A stretch of 64,000 nucleotides of DNA, taken from Sinotaia quadrata (lineage: Eukaryota > Mollusca > Gastropoda > Architaenioglossa > Viviparidae). The stretch's first letter is position 1. Each line of letters starts with the position of its first letter. This document shows positions 24,916 through 38,398 of the stretch, in pieces. The DNA lies in NCBI GenBank assembly GCA_028829895.1, contig CM054180.1:116618473-116682472 (forward strand). The letters run 5' to 3'. The position numbers and the translations under genes were made by a program. Under the pieces are notes generated by a model. The model worked only from the letters and a program-made list of their open reading frames with translations, ran no database searches and was not told the origin of the DNA.

Positions 24916-26081
24916 GTTAGTAGGTTAGGAGTCGCACAGTTTAATAGACGACTCAAAATGGCCACCAGGGCTGTACTATCCAATAAGCAGAGGAGGCAGG
25001 CATTGTGCCAAGGGGGTCTACGAAAACTGATGGACCAACAGATATTCCCCTCCCACCTTTTCTTTGGAGGGGTGTAACAAAATATATCTTGCAAAATGTA
25101 GCAAAAGAATTATAAAATAATATTTACTTAGCGCGAATAGGCGCCGTTACTGTACAAAGAGCAGATTTATATTGATATCAGTGTCTACATTTTCCCTACA
25201 AGATAAGAGTAACTTGCCCAGAATACATTTCTCATCACAAAATTAGCAGTAACATTTTTCAGTCACGTTTGTCGCATAGCCTGTTCTCAGTAGACAGCAA
25301 TGCAAGGGGAAATCATGCAGTGTTCTCTGCTGACTGGGGACAGGTTTGTTTTTGTTTTTTTTAATCAGCTTTAGCTTCCGGAGAAAAAATGCGATCGTCT
25401 TCACAATTTGTTTCCAAGATTCACCCTTAGAGCAATATCAACTTGGTGATCAGCTTACAGAACGACTTTTTGTTTCTTCGTTGTTTACAAATGCTGGAGC
25501 AATAAGAACTCATCAGTGGCTGATGTTTATTCAAGATATGCTTCATATATGCAGCAACCAATGCATTGCCCTGCAAGCGAATTTCTTCTGTTGACAATGA
25601 CTTATCTGCAAATATACAAAACTGAACTTTGACATACTTTCTGACTCTCAAGCTGATAAAGGTATTTTTAAAAAAAATTATGTTCGTTTTTAAATTTTGT
25701 CCATCTTTGTAGATACAATAGAGAAATATGCAAATGAAGATTGCAAAAGTTCAAAAGATCCACTGCTTCAGAGCAGAACTCAGCAGCAGATGGTCCTATC
25801 AAATTTAGACTGTGGACCTATCCAGCTCAACAAGTGATGTAACTATAGTTATGATTGTTCGCCTGAGTATTGTTACTTGCATTGTTATAGGAATGTTGAC
25901 CTTTAGTCTCTAATGCCACGCAACTTGAGAACACTTGTCTAGGACCTTATATACCCCATAATGTTGAATAAGGGTGAACTGCAGAAATGCTTCCATTACA
26001 TTTTCACCACTGGCGAAATAACGAACTTAATTAACAGCTGATCACTACTGCTGGTCTTAGGAAGGGAGGCAATGCTGGTTC
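24916..26081. other. Non-coding stretch
   Basis: No gene is recognised. Short open frames on both strands near 25346-25651 overlap each other and lack any family resemblance. Confidence 0.5.
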
Positions 26082-26205
26082 CATAATATTTAACTGTCTA
26101 GGATTAAAAATCCTATGGTTTTTGTAATTCAGATCTAACAGAACATAATATTTAACTGTCTAGGATTAAAAATACTATGGTTTTTGTAATTCAGATCTAA
26201 CAGAA
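26082..26205. repeat. 62-bp direct duplication
   Basis: CATAATATTTAACTGTCTAG starts at 26082 and again at 26144. The two copies are almost identical, with one substitution (TCCTATGG against TACTATGG), indicating a recent event. Confidence 0.96.
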
Positions 26206-28085
26206 TACAAATTAGGAAAGATACATTTCCATTTCCAGAATTTTTCCCTGCGATGAATAATCTGCAAGCCAAAGAGTCGACTTCCAGTAAGAAGTCAATG
26301 TGACTCAGTATTTTCCTCATTTGGACGCTGGAGTACCTCATTATTAATGGAACGTAATTTTACATCTTTCCACAACCACTCGAAAACAACAACCCGGTAT
26401 TTACAAGATTCCCTTCTTTTATCTTTTGCAGTTCTGTATTCCTTTCGGCAATTTTTGGGTGCTTCACAGTTATGGATAGCTGCTGTTATGCTTTTGTGAC
26501 TGATTATGAGTGTTATTCTCGATGCCTGCATACATATATAAAATTAAGATAGTATTTTGCGAGACTGGAAATGTGCCATCCACAACCTACTTTTATTTGC
26601 TCCTGTAGAGATACTTCAGTCAAATACATTCGAGTCCTTACCATCTCTACACGTGTGTATAAAGGCTGTCAGCCATTGCACGTGTAGCGCAGACATTAGA
26701 AGCATCTGTCTGAATGAGAGCTCAACTAAGAGCTTAATTAAGTAGTCGGGGTGGCAGGGTCCTACCTTCAATTTGCAGCCGACCTGTCTGCAGAGGTGAC
26801 ATTGAGGTGTGTCCATGGTTGCCTTTGAAGTCGTGAGCACTCGCCGACTTGATTGGCCGGCACCTTTGTCGTAGTTATCGCCACTTTTGACGGACTCTGT
26901 CAGTTTCCTGTGATGATTGAAGCAAGATCAAGACCTTCTTTAACTGGAGTTATCTTCGAGAGTAGTTGTAAATTAGCACATAAAATGCTGACTCACAAAT
27001 ATCACACACAAAAGACCAGTTAAAAAAGAATGTATTCTGTGAAAGGGCCCCTGATGAGGTAAATGCTTGGGACCAACAAGAACCATAATTCAGCCCTGCC
27101 CCAGTCGGGTACTTCGGTGTACACGACACATTTTTGATCCTCGACAGATTAGTATTAAAGGAAACAGAACCAAAAAAAAGAGTCTATTTTAAGGAAAGTA
27201 GACAGAAGTGTCATAATTAAATACATTTGCCAGTTCGTTTCTATTTTTAGCACGTGTAGTAGTGATATTGCCTTAGTCTACATCTAGCAATGATATGAAG
27301 GCTGGCTACTAACTGTCAAACCGTTACTTTCTTATATTCTGTAGAGGAGTACAAATTGGAACATTTCATTTCAATACATTACTAACAGCAGTTAAATCAA
27401 ACAACAACAAAACAATCAAAAATCAAATGCAAGCAAATATAAGACTTGCAGACAGTGGCCAGTTATAATGACCCCAAGTCTACAACTACCATTGTTTACA
27501 ATTAAGTTTACACGATAATAATAGACAATTAAGATAAAACGTAAAAGCATCAAGAAACTATAGTTTTAAAAAAAATAAAGAATCCATGAAAAAACGTTGA
27601 AAGTCGTTATGTCTAATTGACTTTAATTTATTTCGATGACTTAATTCCTGTAATTAAATAACTATCACAATATTCTTTTTGGCTCTCGAAATTGAGGCAT
27701 TTTGTTAAATAAATTATGCAGCAAAAATGTACTATTATGGTGTCTCCAGTGTTTACTTGACTGATACTCTGCTAGTTAGGGGAAATGCACGCCATCTAAT
27801 CAGAATCACATTTCAATCAAATTCAGTAGCGGGTCGTAAAATTAATTCCAGCATTTTAAAACTTTTTTTCAGAGCATGATATCATCATTGTTGTCGCCAT
27901 CATCATCATCGCCATCGTCGTCATCATTTCATTATTATGCAAATCAGTAACGCTTAGATGGTTAGCACGCAGTATCTCCACTTTCATAGCGAAGAGGAAT
28001 TTTTTGTTTGTTTGTGTTGTTCGCATGATTCTCTTCCGCGACTGAATTTATGATTGTTTTTCAAGAGAATGTTATAAATGCAGTA
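26206..28085. other. Non-coding stretch, possible old element at 26.2-27.1 kb
   Basis: No gene is established. 26230-27130 is less AT-rich, and the minus strand has open pieces (for example TPQCHLCRQ near 26806) that hint at a decayed coding element, but I could not tie it to a family. A CATCATCATCGCCATCG-type triplet patch lies near 27890-27925. Confidence 0.35.
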
Positions 28086-28088
28086 TAT

Positions 28089-28245
28089 GTGTTGGAAATA
28101 ATGTTTAAAAGCCTCACGAAGAACTATAAGTGTTGGAAATAATGTTTAAAAGCCCTCACGAAGAACGATTTCGTTTATAAAGTGTTGGAAATAATGTTTA
28201 AAAGCCCTCACGAAGAACGATTTCGTTTATAAAGTGTTGGCGCTG
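28089..28245. repeat. 52-bp minisatellite, 3-4 copies
   Basis: GTGTTGGAAATAATGTTTAA begins at 28089, 28130 and 28182, and a truncated GTGTTGG at 28234. Spacings are 41, 52 and 52 bp; the first unit lacks the GATTTCGTTTATAA part. Confidence 0.94.
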
Positions 28246-28489
28246 GAAACGGTAAGTAATCGTTCCACGCTCGGCGATATCGGTTTCCATGGAAATTATT
28301 CCTGTCTCCGCTGGTGTTGTTTACTTTGGCGAATTGTGTCTTCAGTTTTTCTTGCGAGTTGAATGAACTGCTCTTAGTATTTCTTTCCATCCTTGTTTGA
28401 TCTCTCATCTTCCTTTCCTCTCTCTCTCTCTCTGTAGGTATTGATTTCTTCTTCTTTTTCACATTTCAGCTGCTTTGAAACTATTTATA

Positions 28490-28760
<271 letters not shown>

Positions 28761-30933
28761 CGTTTTTTAGACAACTTATTGTGTTGAATTACATGAACAT
28801 AAGTCATAAGCAAGAATATGGAATTTTATTAGTTCTGCTTAAAACAAAAATAATTGAGCACGATTATTTGTGCACATGATTGTGGAGACGCCTACTCACT
28901 GAATACTTACAATCTACGCTTACTTAAAAGTCTGTGCGCAGTTGCGCAGTACTCACTAACTAGCCCACGTATGTGTTTAAGAATATATATTTTAAAAAAA
29001 TTCTTTGCACCAAACAACAATTCAAATTTATTGGAACTTGTCTTATCGCATTTAACTTGCCAATTCGACGATTAAACATTTGAGTCGAATTCTCGAAATG
29101 CTTCCTTTCTTTCCAAATTGATACAGTAGAGTTACGTACCTCAGATTAATTTGTTTCGTTTTCTCCCAGTGTGTTGTCTCCGGTCATGCGTGAAAACTTT
29201 GTTTATTAAATAAAGCTCTGTAAAATTAATTTTCTACCAGTGAGATACAGATCTAGACCTTCACTATAACAGTGCAGATTTGCATTTAAGAAAGCGTCAC
29301 CTATATACTGGGTGATTATATTGGACATGGATAGGAAAAGATAATTTCAGTGTTCAGGTGAGAAAGAATATAGCATTTTAACGACATTGTGTATTTGTCC
29401 TCTAGGCTGATAAGTGGCAATCCAGTTCAAGAAAATGAACATTATAATGACATTTATCAACACAATAGATTGCGGAGACAATTAGACATGTCGTTGGTGT
29501 TGGTGTGTCTACCTTACTATAGTAATAGCTAACGACTATTTGAGAAGGAAAATTCGGTTTCAGGAAGGTGTGTGGATGCACGAAAGGTAAATCTTATGGA
29601 TATCAACAGACTGGCGGAAGGTTAAAGCATCGAGTCAGCAACTATTGCAATAAGAAACTATTTGTTTTAGACCACTGCTACGTGAACACACCTCTCATTG
29701 CAACAGTACCCTTAAAATATCGGAAAAATAGCCTTGTATGATAAACGGGGTTAATGTTTGAGTCCCCCAACTAATTACTCAACTTAACTTGTGGACGACA
29801 AGTCCCGGCGTCATGTGTAATAACCAATACTTTTAACCGCTAATGCCAGATTCAAATAATCTCTATAAATGTATACCCTACTTTATCAGAAATCGCTGAT
29901 ACTAGTCTGGCCTTCATGTTATCTCCGTTTCTAAAGGTGTTTCCGCAGTCCGACTTTTCAGTTACAAGTAATTATAGCCCCTCCCCCCCTCCCACCATCC
30001 CTTCAATATAGGCCTACACTCGTGATGAATTTAGAAAACGCAAGAGTTAAAATAATAACTACTTATTTTTTTATGAATTAAATGAACATTTTTAATCAGT
30101 TCAACGCAAAAAGGTGAACACTCATCCACACAAACAAACACAAAGGCAATTCAGTATATATACTCGAATATACACCGGCATAATGAAAGATTATGCAACT
30201 AATAATTCAGTTTCTATTAGTATGTAACTGATTCATTCACTTCAGTGCACAAATCGCACATCTACTAATCATACACTAGCGAAAAACCCTAAACATTTCT
30301 TCGTGTACTTTTCACATCCCAAATAATTTAAAGTTACAATGTACATCGTTTTCAAAGCGTTTTTACAGTCAAACTGTTTAAAGCTAATAGAATTGGAAAA
30401 AGGAAAACACGAGAAAGAGTCAAAATTGCAGGACTCTCATGTTTCCATCTCTCGATTCAAAGTAATTCGGATCCTTTCGGTGGAAAGTTCACAGTCATTG
30501 AATACAGGTCAAGCCCTTGTCCAACGTCATCCGCGATAATGGGCACTGTCCTTACGGATGTCTTAGTACCCCCACAGACGACGGTAGGAGCTTTTTTCTT
30601 TCTGTGATGGTTCAATCGCATCCTGTCACACTTAGGTAGCGACCCTTGCCTATGGCAGCGTACAAAATCGGGTTGGTCATTCAGAAGGGATTGTGTTCGT
30701 TGAGGAAGGACCACAGCACAGCAATATCTGAATTAATAGATTCCATCCGTTCTTTTCTCTCTGTCTCTCAAACGCACTCACATTGACGTCACACTGTCAA
30801 AAATTATACGAACTTGTGACACCCTTCTCTGGGGCACCCTTCACTCGATATGATTATTTTTTATTAATTAACAACACATAACTAATTGCAAGTGATCGAG
30901 ATTCTTAATTTATAGTTGTTAATGATTTCTCCA
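28761..30933. other. Non-coding stretch
   Basis: No gene is recognised. A C-rich TCCCCCCCTCCC run lies near 29981-29994. 30339-30714 has short overlapping open frames on both strands without family resemblance. Confidence 0.5.
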
Positions 30934-31090
30934 TATTCTGACACTTGCAAAGTATGCCATCATAATCAGTGCCCAAGGTCGGGACACATTAACATTGGCA
31001 ATAAATGTATAACTAGTAAGTTTAGAAATAGGGATAGGCAAATTTACATCGCCACAGAGCTAAATGTACGACAACATTTTCATTCGTTGG
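30934..31090. repeat. Dispersed repeat B, copy 1
   Basis: ATAATCAGTGCCCAAGGTC at about 30961, followed by ACATTAACATT and later GGCAAATTTAC-TCGC-ACAGAG, matches 37240-37355 (AGTGCCCAAGGTC, ACATTTAACA, GGGCAAATTTACTCCGCTAC). Similarity is clear but gapped. The nature of the repeat is unknown; in copy 2 it lies just after dispersed repeat A, so the two may be parts of one element. Confidence 0.6.
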
Positions 31091-31314
31091 GATTGTTTAT
31101 AAAGAAAACATTTAGTGCCACACTTGACTAAACCCAAATATTATCCATGGAAATGCGTCACATCACGATCCCACAAAAGATGGGACTCCTAAGAATTTAT
31201 CTCACATAAAAAAATGGCAACTACTGACCAACACCCCATTTATACTCATCATTCCATGGCCACGTCACCGAACTTAGCCGGAACTGGTTCCCGCTGACCG
31301 ATTTAGTAGCGTCC

Positions 31315-31411
31315 CAATCAGGATAATGTTAGTCGATATAACCCAGCAATCTACCCATATAACCAATCAGGATAATGTTAGTCGATATAACCCAGCAATC
31401 TATTTTACCTG
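31315..31411. repeat. 49-bp direct duplication
   Basis: CAATCAGGATAATGTTAGTC begins at 31315 and 31364, each copy continuing GATATAACCCAGCAATCTA. The two copies are identical across about 40 bp, so the event is recent. Confidence 0.97.
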
Positions 31412-31413
31412 CG

Positions 31414-32320
31414 CGTGCGCACACATAACCTCACACACAAACACCCTCATGCTAACACACACATGCGCTCAAACAATGACATTTAATTAAGGCTTGGACA
31501 CAATACGTAAATTGCCTCTAGTAAACATTTCAAAACACAAAACACAAAACTTCTCTCATTCTAGCTTTATACTCAGAAAACATCTGAAATCAGCAATGTT
31601 ATTATTTACATTAATTAAAAAGTAAACAAGTAACGAATTCTATTGTTATCGCTCAAATTTTATCAAAAGCTGTAATTGTAACGGATCTGGTAGCCGACAT
31701 TAGCAACGCCCACATTTCTTGTCTTTCTATTGTTGTGCAGTTGTGGTGGCTTTGCAATTGTTACAAAACGTGGGTATCTGTTTCAGTGCATACATACCAT
31801 TGCCTATTTTACATTTGTGAAGAGACAGAGAGATGAGTGTGTGTGTGTGTGGAGGGAGAGAGGGAAAGAGAGTGGGAGTGTGCGGCTGTGTCTATGTGTG
31901 TGTGTGTGTGTGAGGAGTGAGATAATGAAGGTTTACATTTGAGTGTCTGGATGCATATGCGACAAACGCATTTCGTTTTTCCTTAGTTTAATTTATTTTA
32001 AGCATTTTATATCTTGCGGTTCTCACTACCGTTATTAATGTTTTTCTTGTTGAATTGTAATAGTTATAAATTCTCAATACTGTCTTGTTTCCTCTTCTAT
32101 TTTCATGTATTTTAAAAAAAGATGTACAATATATCTGCGACTAATATAAACTTTAAAATGTGTTTTAATCCAAATAATAATAATAAGAAGAAGAATCTAT
32201 AATTGGTATTATAACAATGTATTTGATTATCACAATTAACTGGTTTCAAGACGTTTACAGTAAGTGTAGCTAATTGTGAGCTTTGCACTTTAGGCCCGAA
32301 ATTGATGTACTTGTTTGTTT
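31414..32320. other. Non-coding stretch
   Basis: No gene recognised. Short GTGTGTGTGG and GAGAGAGGGAAAGAGAG patches lie at about 31837-31912. Confidence 0.5.
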
Positions 32321-32324
32321 TGAT

Positions 32325-33275
32325 AGACTAAAACGTGACTCCACGTACCTAAATATTGCCAGTGTAAATGTTAGATCAAATTAAAACGTGACACGACGCA
32401 ACTAAATATTGCCAGTGTAAATGTTAGACCAAACTGAAACGTGACACCACGTTTCTAAATGTTGACATTGTATATGTTAGATCAAATTGAAACTTGACAC
32501 AAAACTCCTAAATGTTGTCAGTGTATATGTTAGACCGAACTGAAACGTGACACAAAACTCCTAAATGTTGTCAGTGTATACGTTAGACCGAACTGAAACG
32601 TGACACAAAACTCCTAAATGCTGCCAGTGTATACGTTAGACCGAACTGAAACGTGACACAAAACTCCTAAATGCTGCCAGTGTATACGTTAGACCGAACT
32701 GAAACGTGACACAAAACTCCTAAATGCTGCCAGTGTATATGTTAGACCGAACTGAAACGTGACACAAAACTCATAAATGCTGCCAGTGTATATGTTAGAC
32801 CGAACTGAAACGTGACACAAAACTCCTAAAGGTTGCAAGTGTATACGTTAGACCGAACTGAAACGTGACACCATGCTCCTAAAGGTTGCAAGTGTATACG
32901 TTAGACCGAACTGAAACGTGACACCATGCTCCTAAAGGTTGCAAGTGTATATGTTAGACCGAACTGAAACGTGACACCATGCTCCTAAAGGTTGCAAGTG
33001 TATATGTTAGACCGAACTGAAACGTGACACCTTGCTCCTAAAGGTTGCCAGTGTATACGTTAGACCGAACTGAAACGTGACACCATGCTCCTAAAGGTTG
33101 CAAGTGTATACGTTAGACCGAACTGAAACGTGACACCTTGCTCCTAAAGGTTGCCAGTGTATGTGTTAGACCGAACTGAAACGTGACACCATGCTCCTAA
33201 AGGTTGCAAGTGTATATGTTAGACCGAACTGAAACGTGCACCATGCTCCTAAAGGTTGCAAGTGTATGCATATTA
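32325..33275. repeat. 53-bp minisatellite, ~18 copies
   Basis: The most extensive tandem array in the window. Units read GTTAGACCGAACTGAAACGT, GACACAAAACTCCTAAATGC (or GACACCATGCTCCTAAAGGT), then TGCCAGTGTATA. The first four or five copies are diverged, the middle block carries the ACAAAACTC/AAATG variant, and the later block the ACCATGCTC/AAAGG variant. Changes therefore come in blocks, showing local homogenisation. One unit near 33239 has lost a base (GTGCACC). Confidence 0.98.
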
Positions 33276-33359
33276 GAGTAATTAGCTGAAGTGAAACTTG
33301 ACTCCTCACCTCTAAGAGCTGTCCCAAGATGTGCGTGACAATTTTAATTTAATAACTTT

Positions 33360-33400
33360 GCCCTAAGATTAGGAGTTTTGCCCTAAGATTAGGAGTTTTG
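33360..33400. repeat. 20-bp direct duplication
   Basis: TTTGCCCTAAGATTAGGAGT is present twice in succession. Confidence 0.95.
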
Positions 33401-34095
33401 CTTTCCTATGAAGAAGGAAAGAGTTATATGTCTCACATGGTCGTTTTCAGTGACTATAAACCATGGACAGATATGTTAACAGGTTTTGTATGTTGCCGCT
33501 TTTTATATTTGGACGGGTGGGGGTGGGGGGGAGGGAATTCAAAAGTTTTAAAATCGCTTAAATTTTATTTGATGTCTAAATTCAGAAACTTTTTTTCCCC
33601 TACATTTTTCATCCGTTTCGACTGGCAACTCCATGTTTCATTTACCTAATTGAAAATTTAGAACAATATTATTATTATTATTATTACTGGTATTAATAAT
33701 TTCTGTTGCTGTGTACACCAAATGCATTATTTTAAGGGTTTTGTGATTTCAACAATGAAGTAAAATTATTCCTGCCTCTCGAGAATTGCCTCCCATTCGT
33801 CAATTTATTCTTATCTCGTAAAGCAGACGATTGACACCGCAATGTAGTTGAATTCTTCATTTTTTCAAAAAAGATGAAAGGCAGAGGGAAATTTTTTCCC
33901 ATTGCATGGACGTGCTGCAAAATTTGATATATTTTATATTTTCTTTGAAATTAATCGTCTTGAGGCAGATCATTTCCACTTGATGGTGGTGTCGAATGTT
34001 TTTGCAAATGACAATTGATTAACTATGCCGTACACACGATTTCTCATCTTGGCGATCTCAAGAGTGCAGCATTTAGATTCTAACAACAATTTTTT
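33401..34095. other. Non-coding stretch
   Basis: No gene recognised. A GGGTGGGGGTGGGGGGGAGGG run lies near 33515-33535 and a short (ATT)n at 33669-33686. Confidence 0.5.
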
Positions 34096-34096
34096 G

Positions 34097-34098
<2 letters not shown>

Positions 34099-34151
<53 letters not shown>

Positions 34152-34170
34152 TGTTTGTGTGTGTGTGTGG

Positions 34171-34221
<51 letters not shown>
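34099..34221 (+). repeat. (GT)n microsatellite with two GGTGTTT interruptions
   Basis: About 120 bp of GT, interrupted twice by TGGTGTTTGTG. It abuts a long polypyrimidine block on its 3' side. Confidence 0.98.
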
Positions 34222-34225
<4 letters not shown>

Positions 34226-34775
34226 ACTCTCCTCTCTCTTTCTGTGCTTTCTCCCTCTTCCTATTTCTGTTACTCTCCGATTTAATCTTTCTTTTCTTTC
34301 CCTGATCTCTGTATGTCTGTCGCTTTCCAATTTCATATATCATTCTCTCTCTGCCAGTCTCATTACTTGTCTACGTTCTGTCTATCTGTCTCTCTGCTGC
34401 TCTTTTATTCTCTCTCTTTCTCTCTGCTTCTTTCACTGTCTCTTTCTCTGTCTTTCTCTATCTTCCACTGTTTCACACTTTCTCTGTTTCAATACAGCTC
34501 TCCCTCGCTCGCTCTCAATATTATTTTCCTGTTTCTCGCTTGTTTCTCTATCTCTCTTTCTTTCTTTGCTCCCCCCTCTCTCTCTCTCTCTCGTCTTTTT
34601 CTCTCTTTCAGCCTGTCTCTCTCTCTCTCTCTTCTGTGTATGTGCGTGTGTGTTTTTCTTTCTCTTTCTCACACTCTTTTTTCCCCCTGTCTCTTACTTT
34701 CTATCATTTTTGTGTGTATTCTATCTCTTTCTTCTCTGTTTGTATTTCTATCTCTTTCTCTTCTCCTTTTCACTC
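34222..34775 (+). repeat. Degenerate polypyrimidine (CT-rich) block
   Basis: About 550 bp in which the + strand is mostly C and T (TCTCTCTTTCTG, TCTCCCTCTTCC, CTCTCTCTCTCTCTC). It reads open in several frames (Ser/Leu/Phe-rich on +, Arg/Glu/Lys-rich on -), including a 228-codon frame that I reject as a gene. Triplex-forming potential. Confidence 0.9.
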
Positions 34776-35157
34776 TCTTACAATCACTGACGCTGCCTTA
34801 AACACACACTATTCCAGAAAATAAACGACAAAAGCAATAATATCTTTCCAAAAGAACACAATTACAAGTCGTTCGCATCCCTTTTTTGTTCTACTGCACG
34901 CCCGCCGCGTATTTATATTTTTGGATTTTTGTTGTTGTTGTGTCGTATAATGTGCGATCGTGCCTGCGTATAACACACGTGCGTGCGAGTGTACGCCTGT
35001 CGTGCAATAAATCCAGCAAGCCACTATGGACGGCTGCAGCTCACCAGATGGGACTGCAGCCTGCTCGCCGGATCATCGGCACTAGCTTCAGAGCGCTGTC
35101 AGTGGCCAACAGCACAACAGTCTTCAACTCTGCTTCATACCTGTTTCTTGGGGGCGC
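34776..35157. other. Non-coding stretch, GC-richer near 34960-35150
   Basis: The 34960-35150 part (GGCTGCAGCTCACCAGATGG, GATCATCGGCACTAGC) is GC-richer than its surroundings and open on both strands. It could be an exon or untranslated exon, but I see no splice pair or domain to support that. Confidence 0.25.
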
Positions 35158-35177
35158 GGGGGGGGGGGGGGGGGGGA
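35158..35177 (+). repeat. Poly(G) run
   Basis: About 18-19 consecutive G residues on the + strand following GGGGGCGC; strong G-quadruplex potential. Confidence 0.95.
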
Positions 35178-35283
35178 ATGGGGAATTCGATACACATGGG
35201 GTAACCGATATTTCGAGCCGTTCGAAGCCACGATGTCCACGAACAGATGGGTAATGGTATTTGATGGCAAAATGTGAACGAAA

Positions 35284-35445
35284 GATGTCTTTAGGCACAA
35301 CAACAGTCATTGTTCAAATAAAGCGATGCGATAGAGCTGTTTTTTTTGAAAAAAAAAAAAATGTCTTTAGGGCGTTTAGGCACATCAACAGTCATTGTTC
35401 AAATAAAGCAATGCGATAGATGTGTTGTTTAAAAAAATAAATTCG
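35284..35445. repeat. 86-bp direct duplication
   Basis: ATGTCTTTAGG, then CACAACAACAGTCATTGTTC and AAATAAAGCGATGCGATAGA, appears twice (TTTAGGCACA at 35290 and 35376). Copy 2 has a short GGCGTTTA insertion. Each copy ends in a T- or A-rich run. Confidence 0.93.
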
Positions 35446-36785
35446 TATACGTAGGTAAAAATGTGTGCAATTATCTAAAATCGATTTAAAAAAAAAATTA
35501 GAATCAGATATAGTACGTCAAATGCTAATTCAATTTTTTTTTCAAAATAAAGACACTATGAAGTTTTCATAAAGGCGGTTGTTTACATAGCCGGTAATAG
35601 AATAATATAAATAAAATAATTTGTGTTGCTTATGTTCAGCAATGAGTGCATAATATTAGCCAGTAAAGTTGCCTTTAAACAATAAACAAAATAAATAAAT
35701 TATAAATAACAAATTGAATAAAAAAAAAAAAATTTAAAGTATGTGCATCAAACAGAATTATTCCTTCACTTTCGTTAACCAATTTAAAGTACCTACAATA
35801 TTTCCCTAGGTGGAAATCTACTTACTAAAGGAGAAGATAAATCCATGTTTAATCTTATTTTTAGTGAGCCCCCATCCATCCACTATCATTTCGATATATG
35901 TTTGTCAGTATAGTCAACAAGGTCAATAAATTTAACAACACATTTATTAAATCAACAATCAAATATACATGTAGCAAATACAATGAAAATATTACTTACA
36001 TCAATATTTCCACAAACCACGTTCGAATAATTTCAATACCCAAATAATCTTACATCCTGACAACACAATTCAGGAGATTGGGGTCAATGTAAATCATAGG
36101 GAATTTTTATCAGAGAACAGATATGGAGTTATTGAGAATTAAGAGATAATAGTTTGTACGTAACCTTGTCCATATGATAACAACAATTCTTTTGTGCACT
36201 TACATAACAAAAGTCACAAGTTCATTGTCACAATAGAATTGTCATTCCACATGTTTCTACATGATGTAGATTTAATAAATGTCAAGCATTTAGCATACTA
36301 CTTAGAAACATCATAGTTCACTATTTGTAGAAATACTAGTCTGCTCACATAATACATCTCTACATAAAACGCAAGTAAAACATATTAATATCAAAATGCT
36401 CAAAATACAGCATTTCTAAGTCAGTTTTCTCTCAGTCAGTTAACTCACCAATGATAGATGCAATGACTACAATAAATTAATTTTACACTAAATGGAGAGA
36501 ACAAGAAGTGACACAAAGCGAGTGAAAAATTAATAAAATATTTATATAACAGAAAATTAAGCAAATAAAGAAAATAACAATATAAAGCAATTACAATGTT
36601 ACACTGAGCACAATGCTCGAAATCACTATCAGAGAAGATTAGCTTCCCCTAACTAACTCCCTTCCCCCTGAATCAGTCTCTAGGTTTCTTTCTCGGTTCT
36701 TGAAATTTGAATTTTTAATATTTATAGATGAGATCCGGGCGAGATTTAGAGAAAATCCCGACAGTTGATTTAATAAATTTATTGT
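35446..36785. other. Very AT-rich non-coding stretch
   Basis: No gene or tandem repeat recognised. Confidence 0.5.
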
Positions 36786-37140
36786 TAAATAATAAATTTA
36801 TTGTTAACTTTATTTACCTTCTGACATATATTGATAATCGTATGTTTGAAAAAAATTGGGTGGATGTGGGCTTGCTAAATATTTAAGGACAGATTTGTCT
36901 TCTCCTTTAGTGAGAAGTTTTCCATGTATGGAAATATTGTGCGAGGGTAAATGTTTGTCTTTAATGTGAAGAGAGAAAATGTTTACAGCGCAAATATATC
37001 CGCCATGAGAGACGAGTGGTGTGTGCTGGAGAATTATTAATAACATAAATTAAGATTCTCATCACTAGTAATTAGTTATGGATGATTAATTAATTAAAAA
37101 TATCATAACCATTAACTAGGTGGCGTTGGCGTCACAAATT
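36786..37140. repeat. Dispersed repeat A, copy 2
   Basis: Shares its right-hand part (36950-37135) with 17455-17664, including ATTATTAATAACATAAATTA, AGATTCTCATCA and ATTAACTAGGTGGCGTTGGC followed by GTCACAA. On the minus strand both copies give a short similar open stretch (LLIILQHTPLVSHGGY here, LLIIIQQTSIVSRGGY there). The peptide similarity may only reflect DNA similarity. Confidence 0.7.
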
Positions 37141-37219
37141 GTGAGACAGTCAGTAAGAGTAATCACCCAATTGGAACTATTTGGATTGCATCAGCAATTT
37201 CTGGCCTATCCTCCACCTG

Positions 37220-37365
37220 AGTTGTTCACTTCCAACTTAACACTTCAAATTATCAGCATAACCAGTGCCCAAGGTCAGTTTACTATGACATTTAACAATT
37301 TATATAACAATTACATTTATAAATATGCATGGGCAAATTTACTCCGCTACAGAGAGAGGAGAGAG
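37220..37365. repeat. Dispersed repeat B, copy 2
   Basis: Gapped match to 30934-31090, with ATAACCAGTGCCCAAGGTC the best-conserved piece. It lies less than 100 bp after dispersed repeat A copy 2. Confidence 0.55.
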
Positions 37366-37490
37366 AGAGTTAGTTTTAAACAATATTATTTTGCTCTGTA
37401 TGTATACAAGCGAATAGTTTTCTTTGCTTGTGTTAGCATGAAATCTGCTGCACACTTTAATTGTCATAACGAGAAAATAAACATCGGGAA

Positions 37491-37649
37491 TGTTGAACCA
37501 TGGGAAATATTGTTGAACCATGGAGACTATTGTTGAACCATGGGAAATATTGTTGAACCATGGGAAATATTGTTGAAACAAGGGAAATATTGTTGAACTA
37601 TGGGAAATGTTGCTGAAGCAGGGGAAATATTTCTGAACCATGGGAAATT
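37491..37649. repeat. 20-bp minisatellite, 8 copies
   Basis: Eight units of TGTTGAACCATGGGAAATAT at exact 20-bp spacing. Early copies are near-perfect and later ones diverge (GAAACAAGG, GAAGCAGGG). Each good unit holds a CCATGG palindrome. Confidence 0.97.
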
Positions 37650-38398
37650 AAACCCTTACGAAATCTAGTTCTGAATTTTAAATACCATAGTTACATTCTT
37701 TTGTGACCGCCTAAAACAGTGTGCATTGATTTCCAGCGTTTCCGAACTAAACACAGTGTTGACGATCTACATTCTACAGGAAAACTGTCTGCAATTGTAC
37801 TGCGATTTATTTATCTGTTAGGCGCCACACGTCACGCCATGCTGGCTGCAGAAAATCGTGATCTGCTTCTATACCAGGCATGCACGCTGACTCCAGAGTG
37901 ATGCCCTGTCTATATCACAGGCATACCAAAAGGGTATGACCTAGATATTCTTCGAACATGTAGCCATGCAGACTTGACAGAATTTCCTAAAGTACTCTAC
38001 ATTAATTAATTAATATATATATATTACTTATATTGTTGTGTAATTTAGAACAATAATTATTCAACAGTTATGTGTAAGTGTGTTTGTTTGTTTTATAGTT
38101 GCTCGATAAATGCCAATAGAATATGGAAATTGTAAGAATAAAGATTGGGTCGTAGGGCGTTAAACTGGCCACAAACATTTACTAATTATTTCGCTAGTAC
38201 CGAGCAGCAGAACGTGCCAAAAGAATGGCGAGTGGAGAAGGTTTAGCACTAGTTAATATTTAACAAATAAAACACACACTCACACACAGAGGTAAATATT
38301 TTGACCGCACTTCCTCAATGGCTCTGAGGGTATTTCAACCCGATGTCACGCTCGTCATCGTTTCACCTGTCAACAAATTTATTTATTTTTAAAATTTT
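37650..38398. other. Non-coding stretch
   Basis: No gene recognised. Confidence 0.5.
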